Of a DNA stretch of 13,280 nt, positions 6,371 through 12,768 are shown piece by piece; positions within the stretch are counted from its first letter, which is position 1, and every line of letters starts with the position of its first letter. The notes below the pieces were generated by a model that ran no database searches, was not told the origin of the DNA, and saw only the letters and a list, made by a program, of their open reading frames with translations. Source of the DNA: Spirochaetales bacterium (GTDB lineage Bacteria > Spirochaetota > Spirochaetia > SZUA-6 > DRHE01); NCBI GenBank assembly GCA_016935715.1, contig JAFGQJ010000020.1:1-13280 (forward strand). The letters are read 5' to 3'. The position numbers and the translations under genes were made by a program.

Positions 6371-6988
6371 GTGACGACGTTGATCCTGGTGCGACATGGG
6401 CAGACTGCCTGGAACGTGAACGAGCGCTTCCGCGGCAGGGAGGATATCCCTCTCGACGACGTGGGGCGGACTCAGGCTGAACTTACCGCAGAGCGAATTG
6501 CCAGGCAGTGGAAACCCGCTGCAGTGTACTGCAGCCCTCTGTCGCGAGCAAGAGCTACAGGCGAGGCGATCGCAAGACGCTGCGGCGTAGCTCTGGATGT
6601 CCGGCCTGGGCTCATCGATATCGACTACGGCAGGTGGCAGGGAATGGCCCCGTCGGAAGCCCGGCTCCTCCACCCCCGCTCCATCCGGCTCTGGTATCGC
6701 GGATCCCGATGGGCTCGTCCGCCGGGAGGTGAGCCTCTGAGGGCCGTCAAACGCCGGGCGCTGCAGGCGGTTCTCGAAATCGTCGCTTCTCATCCCGATC
6801 AGGCAGTCGCGGCTGTAGGACACACGGTGGTGAATCGGGCTATCCTACTCGGAGCCCTTTCGGCGGGGCTGCGGCACTTCTGGCAGCTGGGCCAGGAGCC
6901 TTGCGCCGTGAACATCATCGAGGTTGAGGGCAGCTCGTTCACGTTGCGTTCAGTGAACGACACCTGTCACCTGCAGGGCTCGGGGTGA
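6371..6988 (+). CDS. Histidine phosphatase superfamily protein (phosphoglycerate mutase-like)
   Basis: 205 aa. The phosphate pocket is complete: R8-H9-G10 (LVRHGQTAWN; H9 is the residue phosphorylated in catalysis), R59 in CSPLSRARAT, and H151 in AVGHTVVNR. The usual general-acid region reads LIDIDYGRWQG, with Asp (D83) where Glu is more common. Length and compactness suit a phosphatase of the PhoE/CobC/broad-specificity type better than a glycolytic mutase, so the substrate is unknown. GTG 6371 follows AAGGGAGGA (6355-6363) at good spacing. It precedes the fluoride-riboswitch operon in the same direction but lies upstream of that operon's own promoter. Confidence 0.88.
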   Translation: MTTLILVRHGQTAWNVNERFRGREDIPLDDVGRTQAELTAERIARQWKPAAVYCSPLSRARATGEAIARRCGVALDVRPGLIDIDYGRWQGMAPSEARLLHPRSIRLWYRGSRWARPPGGEPLRAVKRRALQAVLEIVASHPDQAVAAVGHTVVNRAILLGALSAGLRHFWQLGQEPCAVNIIEVEGSSFTLRSVNDTCHLQGSG

Positions 6989-7015
6989 GGAGCAAAGGGT
7001 CATGGCCTTTGTTCC
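6989..7015 (+). other. Hairpin just after the phosphatase gene
   Basis: GGAGCAAAGG (6989-6998) pairs with CCTTTGTTCC (7006-7015), 10 bp including one G-U, with a 7-nt loop. No T-run follows, so intrinsic termination is doubtful; it may only stabilise the 3' end. Confidence 0.4.
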
Positions 7016-7073
7016 ACGCGGAAGATGACCAACGAGAAGATCAACCTGCGGCATCCCTCAGCTTCGCGGTATC

Positions 7074-7103
7074 TTGACCGGGGCTCCGCCTATTGGTTAT
7101 ACT
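7074..7103 (+). promoter_or_regulatory. Sigma-70-type promoter driving the first fluoride riboswitch
   Basis: TTGACC (-35, 7074-7079, five of six) and TATACT (-10, 7098-7103, five of six) are separated by 18 bp. The predicted start, about 7109-7111, coincides with the first base of the riboswitch aptamer, which supports the assignment. Confidence 0.75.
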
Positions 7104-7109
7104 GTTTGT

Positions 7110-7229
7110 GACGGTGATGGAGTTCACCGTTTGAAACCGCCTTTCGGGCTGATAACTCCTACCAGCTCCCAGGGGAAGAGGAGTCGGTCCGTACAACCTT
7201 CTCCTTCCTCGTGGTGAAGGAGAGGCGGC
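7110..7229 (+). promoter_or_regulatory. Fluoride riboswitch (crcB motif) with anti-Shine-Dalgarno hairpin
   Basis: The aptamer is about 7110-7161. P1 is CGGTGA/TCACCG (7112-7117/7124-7129). The conserved GATGGAGTTC loop is present, then AAACCGCC, a short P2 (GCC 7139-7141 / GGC 7147-7149) and GGCTGAT. Loop bases GGAGTT (7119-7124) are fully complementary to AACTCC (7154-7159), the pseudoknot strand; T7124 can serve only one of the two helices. These are the hallmarks of the fluoride riboswitch. In the platform TCTCCTTC (7200-7207) pairs with GAAGGAGA (7216-7223), a stem that hides the ribosome binding site of the GTPase gene. ACTCCT (7155-7160), which overlaps the pseudoknot strand, can instead pair with AGGAGT (7179-7184). 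That second strand could otherwise compete for the anti-SD arm. By inference fluoride folds the pseudoknot and exposes the ribosome site. Confidence 0.85.
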
Positions 7230-9128
7230 ATGACAACAATCACCGCAATCAAACCGACTCAAAATACCCAGGAACGGAAGGGAGGGGCAGCACGCGCTTC
7301 GGATGAAATGGAGCGGGTTGCCGCGCCCGATCCCCTGGACCGGAAACTCGAGCAGATCGAAGGATTCCTGCAGCAGCTTGACGGCTCCGAGGGTGCCGCG
7401 GCGCGCGCTGTTCGCGCGCTGAGGCGACGGCTGGCCACCGGGCGTCTTCATGTGGCCGTCCTGGGCCAGTTCAAGCGCGGCAAGAGCAGTCTGCTCAACG
7501 CCCTGCTGGGTCAGGAGCTTCTCCCCACTGCCGTGGTGCCGCTGACCGCCGTGCCCACGTTTCTTCGTTACGGGGATGCCTTGGCCCTGCGGGTGAGTTT
7601 CCGCGACGGCCGCAGGGCTGAGAAGCGCGAGGCCCTGAGCATCGATGAGCTCCGGCAGGCTCTGGAGGGACTGGTCACCGAAGCCGGTAATCCGGGCAAC
7701 GGCCTGGGGGTTTCCCAGGTGGAGGTGTTCCTGCCTTCGGCCCTGTTGGCGCAGGGGGTTGTACTGATCGACACCCCTGGCATCGGATCTACGCTGCGCC
7801 ACAATACCGAAGCCACACTCAACTTTCTTCCTCAATGCGATGCTGCCTTCTTCGTGATGTCGACGGATCCGCCGATCACAGAGGCGGAAGCTCAGTTCTT
7901 GAAGGCGGTTCGGGACAAGGTACGGAGGATATTCTTTCTGCTCAACAAGGTGGACTACCTCAGCGCCGTCGAGCTGGAGCAGGCGCGAGTATTCCTCAGC
8001 GGAGTGCTTACGGACAATGCGGGACTTGACCCGTCCACCCGCATCTTGTGTACCTCGGCCCGCTGGGGCATGGAGGCGCGCCGGAATCTCGATCAGCGTC
8101 TCTGGAAGCAGAGCGGCCTCGAAGAGGTGGAAGAGCACCTGGTCTCCTTCCTGGCGCGGGAGAAACACGACACGCTGGTGGAGGCCGTGTGTGCCAGGAC
8201 GCGGACGGTCCTGGGGGAGGTTACTCTCAGCCTGGAGATGGAGCTGCGCTCCTGGCAGCTCCCGCTGGCCGATCTGGAGTGCAAGGGGGAGGAATTTTCC
8301 GCCAGGGCAGAGGAGCTCGACGGCGAGGCGGACCGAAGCGAGGACCACCTGGACGGCGATCGACAGCGTTTGCGGCAGAAGCTGGAAGAGGATGCCGAGG
8401 CGCTGCGCGTCAAGGCGCGAACCTTTCTCTCGAAGTTGATCGAGGGGGAGGCCCACCAGACGGGGGATCTCACCGAGGAGCAGCTTCAGAGGGTCCTGGC
8501 GGAGGCGATCCCCACGTTCTTCGGGCGCGAAATGACATCGGCGGTGCAGCGCTTCACAGAAGCACTGGAGGCTGGACTGGAGCCTCATCGACGCCGGGCC
8601 GCAGAGCTGGTGGCGACGCTGCAGTCCACCGCGGCGGAGCTGTTCGAAGTGCCCGCGAATGCACTTGCGGAAGGACAGCTGCTCGAGGGCATGGAGGAGC
8701 CCACGTGGGTGACTCACTCATGGGATACTGCGCTGCACCCGGTCCCGCCGGGTCTCGTGGACCGGCTACTGCCCGAGTCGCGCCGAAAGGATCGACTCCT
8801 GAGGCGCGTTTCGCGGCAGCTGGAAGAGCTGGTGGTGCGAAACGTCGAGAACCTGCGTTGGTCTGTCCTGCAGAGCCTGGAACGGTCTTTCCTCATCAAC
8901 AAGCCGCTGGCACGCGAGCGGCTTTCAGCGATCAAGGCGGCGGTCCAGGAGGCGGTGCAGCGAACGCTGGAAAAACGACGCACGATCGAGCAGGTCTCGA
9001 GCCGCGAGTTGGCGCGCCTGGAAGCGGCTCTACGGGAGCTTCACCGGCTCGGCGAGGGCCTGGAGTCAATCTGCCGGTTCGCCGAGAAGGGGCAGGACGG
9101 ACGCGCCTGCGGCCAGGTGGATGGATGA
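7230..9128 (+). CDS. Bacterial dynamin-like GTPase
   Basis: 632 aa. The N-terminal G domain is complete: G1 GQFKRGKSS (79-87), the G2 region PLTAVPT (104-110), G3 DTPG (181-184) and G4 NKVD (239-242). The GQFKRGKSSLLN form and the TAVVPLT switch are typical of bacterial dynamin-like proteins. The rest (about 310-630) is predicted almost wholly helical, with charged heptad-like stretches (for example 350-420 and 560-610), matching a dynamin stalk. I see no strong hydrophobic paddle or transmembrane segment. The family binds and remodels membranes on GTP hydrolysis and often works in pairs or with a partner. ATG 7230 follows AAGGAGAGG. The gene lies directly behind a fluoride riboswitch and its stop overlaps the next start (ATGA). 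Its role under fluoride stress is inference. Confidence 0.88.
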   Translation: MTTITAIKPTQNTQERKGGAARASDEMERVAAPDPLDRKLEQIEGFLQQLDGSEGAAARAVRALRRRLATGRLHVAVLGQFKRGKSSLLNALLGQELLPTAVVPLTAVPTFLRYGDALALRVSFRDGRRAEKREALSIDELRQALEGLVTEAGNPGNGLGVSQVEVFLPSALLAQGVVLIDTPGIGSTLRHNTEATLNFLPQCDAAFFVMSTDPPITEAEAQFLKAVRDKVRRIFFLLNKVDYLSAVELEQARVFLSGVLTDNAGLDPSTRILCTSARWGMEARRNLDQRLWKQSGLEEVEEHLVSFLAREKHDTLVEAVCARTRTVLGEVTLSLEMELRSWQLPLADLECKGEEFSARAEELDGEADRSEDHLDGDRQRLRQKLEEDAEALRVKARTFLSKLIEGEAHQTGDLTEEQLQRVLAEAIPTFFGREMTSAVQRFTEALEAGLEPHRRRAAELVATLQSTAAELFEVPANALAEGQLLEGMEEPTWVTHSWDTALHPVPPGLVDRLLPESRRKDRLLRRVSRQLEELVVRNVENLRWSVLQSLERSFLINKPLARERLSAIKAAVQEAVQRTLEKRRTIEQVSSRELARLEAALRELHRLGEGLESICRFAEKGQDGRACGQVDG

Positions 9129-9475
9129 AACGCTCCAGGCGCCGGGCCTTGACTCCTCAGCAGATCGCAGAGCGGGAGGAGCAAATGCGTCCGAGCCGGG
9201 TCATCGGCTACGATCACGACAGCATCGCGACGCATCTGATAGCCATCGGCTCCTTCGAGCTGGCCGAGAGCGAGCTGCGCAGGGCGGTGTGGCTCAACCC
9301 ATTCGAATCACGTTTCATGAAGCATCTGGCTTGGTGCCTGTACAGGCAGGGTGATTATGAGGAAGCCCGGGGGTGGGTGTCCCGAGCGCTGGAAACGAAC
9401 GGCAAGGATGATGAGCTCCGAAAGCTCCTGAGCATGATTGAAGAGAAGGTGACGGCCGGAGGGAGTGAGAGGTGA
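9125..9475 (+). CDS. Small TPR-repeat protein coupled to the dynamin-like GTPase
   Basis: 116 aa. A basic N terminus (MKRSRRRALTPQQIAEREEQ) is followed by about two tetratricopeptide-like helix pairs at residues 34-67 (IATHLIAIGSFELAESELRR, then AVWLNP) and 68-101 (LAWCLYRQGDYEEARGWVSR, then ALETN). Such repeats mediate protein-protein contact. ATG 9125 shares bases with the GTPase stop (ATGA), and AGGTGG lies just upstream, so translation is probably coupled. By context it is an adaptor for the GTPase. There is no signal peptide or membrane segment. Confidence 0.8.
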   Translation: MKRSRRRALTPQQIAEREEQMRPSRVIGYDHDSIATHLIAIGSFELAESELRRAVWLNPFESRFMKHLAWCLYRQGDYEEARGWVSRALETNGKDDELRKLLSMIEEKVTAGGSER

Positions 9476-9489
9476 GGCAACCTCCGGCC
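9454..9489 (+). other. GC-rich hairpin spanning the TPR gene stop
   Basis: GGCCGGAGG (9454-9462) pairs perfectly with CCTCCGGCC (9481-9489) around an 18-nt loop that holds the stop codon. No T-run follows, so transcription may continue from the GTPase/TPR genes into the second riboswitch. Confidence 0.4.
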
Positions 9490-9567
9490 TGCGCCCCGTC
9501 ATCGACGGCGTTGCGCGTGAGGCGGTTCCGGCGGCTTCCGGCCGTCCATGGAAGCGATTGACCGTGG

Positions 9568-9689
9568 GACAGGGATGGAGTTCCCTGAAAACCGCCCGGG
9601 TGAAGGGCTGATGACTCCTGACGTGAGCTAGGCCGGGCAGGTCGCGTGTTTGCAGTCACGCAGGCCCGATGCCTTCAGGAGATTTTTTC
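9568..9689 (+). promoter_or_regulatory. Second fluoride riboswitch (crcB motif) upstream of the MutS-like pair
   Basis: The aptamer is about 9568-9620. P1 is CAGGGA/TCCCTG (9570-9575/9582-9587). The GATGGAGTTC loop, AAACCGCC, P2 GCCC/GGGC (9594-9597/9605-9608) and GGCTGATGACTCC are all present. The pseudoknot is GGAGT (9577-9581) with ACTCC (9614-9618). Platform: CTCCTGA (9615-9621) is perfectly complementary to TCAGGAG (9675-9681), which contains the ribosome binding site of the MutS-like gene and runs almost directly into six T (9683-9688). Between them a hairpin CGGGC...GCCCG (9634-9638/9664-9668), with GCGTG/CACGC inside, brings the arms together. The pseudoknot and the SD-blocking stem share ACTCC, so they exclude each other. 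That predicts an ON switch acting on translation, termination or both. I find no convincing promoter directly before this aptamer. Confidence 0.87.
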
Positions 9690-11219
9690 ATGTTTTCCGT
9701 TTTGTTCAGTCGGGTGGAAGCAGCAGCCGAGGAGCTGAGCTCTGATCAACCTTCCTGTTTTCATGATCTCAATCTCGATCAGGTAATGGACCGCCTCACG
9801 GCGGGGAGGAAGGAGTACCGTCTCGAACCGTTCTTCTACACACTCCTACACAACGAGGAGGAGGCCTTCTATCGCCACGAGGTGTTCCAGGATCTGGAGA
9901 AGCAGCATCTGTTGGCGGCGGTCACGTCTTTTGCGGCCGAGATGCGGGTGATGCGCCGGTATGTCGCCTTCGCGGAGAAGCTCGACTATCGGTACGAAAA
10001 AAAGCGCTGGCTGCTGGAGGGCATCGACGTATATTGCCGCGCCGTCAGCGCCCTGGCCCAGGAGTTGCTCGATGCGGACATCGGCTCCTGCGGGCTTGCC
10101 GCCCTTCGGGATCACGTTCGATACCATGTCCAGAGTGGTTCGTTTCGTTCCCTGCAGTCTGAAGCCGAGGACCTGAAAGAAGAGCTTTCGAAGATCCGCT
10201 ACTGTCTCCTGATCGACGGGCTAGCGGTGAAGGTGCACCGGTATGCATCCGAGCAGGACTACGCCCCGGAGGTGGAGCACACGTTCGCCAAGTTCCGACA
10301 CGATGCACAACAGAGCTACCTGGTCGACATCAGAAGCCCGGCAAACCTGAATCACGTGGAGGCCCAAGCCCTGGACTGCGTGGCCCGGCTGTTCCCCGAG
10401 GTCTTCGCAAGGCTCGACAGTTTCTGCGATGAAAACCGGGAGTTCGCGGACGCGGCGATTGTCACCTTCGACCGGGAGGTACAGTTCTACGTTTCCTATC
10501 TGGAGCTAACCGCTCCTCTACGCCGGGCCGGCCTCGGACGCTGCTATCCCCGGCTGGCCTCTTGCGCTGCGGATACCTACAGCCTCGAAGGGTACGACCT
10601 GGCTCTCGCCTGCAAGCTGGTCGCCGAGGGCAATGAAGTCGTGTGCAGTGACTTTCACTTGAGCGGGGAAGAACGTGTGCTGGTGGTCACCGGCCCCAAC
10701 CAGGGGGGGAAGACCACCTTCGCCCGTGCCATCGGCCAGCTGCACTATCTGGCTGCACTGGGTTGCCCCGTTCCGGGAAGGCGGGCGCATCTGATTCTTG
10801 CCGACGCGGTATTCACGCATTTCGGAAGACGGGAGAACCTGGCCGAGCTGCGGGGCAAGCTGGAGGACGATCTCCTGCGGATCCACGGCATCTTGACCCG
10901 GTCCACCGAACGCAGCGTCATCATCATGAACGAGATTTTCACCTCCACGACGCTCCAGGATGCCCTGTTCCTCAGCAGGAGCATCCTGGATCAGGTCCTC
11001 GAGACAGGTTCCGTGGGCGTGCTCGTCACCTTCCTGGACGAGCTGGCAGCTGCAGGGCCGCACACGGTCAGCATGGTCGCAGCGGTGGATCCGCAGGATC
11101 CCATGGTACGGACGTTCAAGGTGCTGCCGGGCCCTGCCGATGGTCTGGCCTATGCCCTGTCCTTGGCCGCCAGGCATCGCCTGAGCTATGAATCCATCAA
11201 GGAACGGGTACGGACATGA
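9690..11219 (+). CDS. MutS-like ATPase, first of a pair
   Basis: 509 aa. Residues 1-320 are a helical lever/clamp-like region without the MutS mismatch-recognition domain. The C-terminal ATPase has Walker A GPNQGGKTT (335-343), a MutS-type segment FTHFGRRENLAELRGKLEDD (375-394) and Walker B VIIMNE (410-415), where the usual Asp-Glu is Asn-Glu. The MutS TH motif after the last strand reads TF (LVTFLDELA, 445-453). ATG 9690 is chosen because AGGAG lies eight bases upstream; the in-frame ATG 9669 has no ribosome site and falls inside the riboswitch platform. Its stop overlaps the next start. It probably forms a heterodimer with the next protein. A DNA or RNA role is inferred from the family only. 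Confidence 0.85.
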   Translation: MFSVLFSRVEAAAEELSSDQPSCFHDLNLDQVMDRLTAGRKEYRLEPFFYTLLHNEEEAFYRHEVFQDLEKQHLLAAVTSFAAEMRVMRRYVAFAEKLDYRYEKKRWLLEGIDVYCRAVSALAQELLDADIGSCGLAALRDHVRYHVQSGSFRSLQSEAEDLKEELSKIRYCLLIDGLAVKVHRYASEQDYAPEVEHTFAKFRHDAQQSYLVDIRSPANLNHVEAQALDCVARLFPEVFARLDSFCDENREFADAAIVTFDREVQFYVSYLELTAPLRRAGLGRCYPRLASCAADTYSLEGYDLALACKLVAEGNEVVCSDFHLSGEERVLVVTGPNQGGKTTFARAIGQLHYLAALGCPVPGRRAHLILADAVFTHFGRRENLAELRGKLEDDLLRIHGILTRSTERSVIIMNEIFTSTTLQDALFLSRSILDQVLETGSVGVLVTFLDELAAAGPHTVSMVAAVDPQDPMVRTFKVLPGPADGLAYALSLAARHRLSYESIKERVRT

Positions 11220-12736
11220 ACGTGTTTCTCATGCACAGGGACAAGGATTTCGATGATAAGGCGCAGCTGCCGTGGAACGAGCAAGCCCTGAGGGAGGATC
11301 TGGGACTGGACACCCTTATACAGGCCATGTCCTGCGGCGATGCGCTCATCGACGCGGTGGCAAAACGAGCCCTTTTGTCCAGCCTGACCGAAGTGGAAGC
11401 CATCCGCTACCGCCAGGCAATCCTAACGGACTGCATCGAACATCCGCAGGTCGTTCGAGAGCTTTACGCACTGACCGAGGAAGCTATTGAACGAAGGAGG
11501 AAACATTACCTCGGGGTGTTCGCCCGCTCATATCCCTCCTCCATCCTGCACGGTTCGGTTGAGCTGCTTCACGAGTACATGGAGGTGCTCAGGGAACTGC
11601 GCATCATCGCGGAGAACCACGACGCCACCTTCCACTCCCAGGGCTTTACCTCCCTGTTCGCCATGCTGCGCCGGGAATTGAGCGAGGAGTATCTGGCTGT
11701 CGTGTTCCGGCAGCTGAAGGAGCTGCGCCTGCGCAAGGGCGCAATGGTCAGCGCACGATTGGGTGACGGGAACAAGGGCACGGACTACGTGCTTCGCCGG
11801 CCTAACAGGATCGGCGGCTGGCTGAAACGAATCGTGGCCACGGCGCCTGCCACCTTTTCCTTCCGCATCGCCGACCGGGACGAAGGCGGCGCACGAGCGC
11901 TGGGAGAGATGCGGGACCAGGGGATCAATCCGGTAGCCAACGCCCTGGCCCAGTCTGCAGACCACGTTGTAAGTTTCTTCACCATGCTGCGGACGGAGCT
12001 GGCCTTCTACGTCGGCTGCCTCAACCTCCACGAGGAGTTCGCGCTGAGGGACCTTCCGACCTGCATGCCGGACCCGGCGGCTGCCGCCGAGCGCATGCAC
12101 GCCTTCCGTGGATTGTATGATGCCTCCCTGGCCCTGAACATGGAGGGCACGGTCGTGGGCAGCGATGTGGAAGCGGACGGCAGGCAACTGGCGTTCATTA
12201 CCGGCGCCAACCAGGGGGGCAAATCAACCTTTCTCCGTGGCATCGGCATAGCCCAACTCATGATGCAGTGCGGCCTGTTCGTGGCGGCGCGGTCCTTCCG
12301 GGCCAACGTCTGCCGGGGCGTATTCACCCACTACGGGCGCGAAGAGGATCCGGGCATGAAGAGCGGAAAGTTCGACGAGGAGCTCGGCAGGATGAGCGAG
12401 ATCGTGGATCACATCGGGAAAAACTCCCTCGTCCTGTTCAACGAGTCCTTTTCCGCCACCAATGAGCGGGAAGGTTCGGAGATTGCCCGGCAGATCGTGA
12501 CAGCCCTGCTTGACAAGGCCGTCAAAGTGTTCTTCGTTACTCATATGTACGAGCTGGCCCTCGGTTTCTATGGCTGCAACGGTTACAGGGTGATCTTCCT
12601 GCGGGCGGGACGTCGGCAGGACGGGACCAGGACCTTCAAGATGGAGGAAGGCGGACCGTTGGAGACCAGTTACGGAAGAGATCTTTACGACAGGATTTTC
12701 GCGACAGAACAGCGGGCGCGGGTCCGCTCCGCGTAG
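11216..12736 (+). CDS. MutS-like ATPase, second of a pair
   Basis: 506 aa, starting at ATG 11216 inside the stop of the first MutS-like gene (ATGA); AAGGAACGGG lies a little upstream. Walker A is GANQGGKST (330-338). The MutS-type segment FTHYGREEDPGMKSGKFDEE follows (370-389). Walker B is LVLFNE (405-410), again with Asn-Glu. Here the TH motif is kept (FFVTHMYELA, 439-448), unlike in its partner. The N-terminal 310 residues are helical, with no mismatch-binding domain. Similar length, shared layout and tandem order point to an old duplication and a heterodimer with split roles. It is 32 bp from the enolase gene, so all three genes probably share a transcript. Confidence 0.87.
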   Translation: MNVFLMHRDKDFDDKAQLPWNEQALREDLGLDTLIQAMSCGDALIDAVAKRALLSSLTEVEAIRYRQAILTDCIEHPQVVRELYALTEEAIERRRKHYLGVFARSYPSSILHGSVELLHEYMEVLRELRIIAENHDATFHSQGFTSLFAMLRRELSEEYLAVVFRQLKELRLRKGAMVSARLGDGNKGTDYVLRRPNRIGGWLKRIVATAPATFSFRIADRDEGGARALGEMRDQGINPVANALAQSADHVVSFFTMLRTELAFYVGCLNLHEEFALRDLPTCMPDPAAAAERMHAFRGLYDASLALNMEGTVVGSDVEADGRQLAFITGANQGGKSTFLRGIGIAQLMMQCGLFVAARSFRANVCRGVFTHYGREEDPGMKSGKFDEELGRMSEIVDHIGKNSLVLFNESFSATNEREGSEIARQIVTALLDKAVKVFFVTHMYELALGFYGCNGYRVIFLRAGRRQDGTRTFKMEEGGPLETSYGRDLYDRIFATEQRARVRSA

Positions 12737-12768
12737 ACCGGTACAATGTATATAGAGGAGGAGGCAAA

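Noticed and set aside
6371..6988. Glycolytic phosphoglycerate mutase partnered with enolase
   Set aside because: Short, phosphatase-like member with Asp at the general-acid region and upstream of the riboswitch promoter; a glycolytic role is not supported.
6989..7015. Intrinsic terminator after the phosphatase gene
   Set aside because: Stable stem but no following T-run.
7041..8717. 558-codon open frame on the minus strand
   Set aside because: Shadow of the dynamin-like GTPase gene and its riboswitch; low-complexity composition and no ribosome site.
8048..9124. Upstream extension of the TPR gene frame by about 360 codons
   Set aside because: It overlaps the GTPase gene out of frame with Gly/Arg/Pro-rich shadow sequence; the ATG at 9125 with ATGA overlap is the natural start.
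12742..12754. Independent enolase promoter
   Set aside because: TACAAT and TATATA are -10-like, but no -35-like hexamer lies 16-19 bp upstream.
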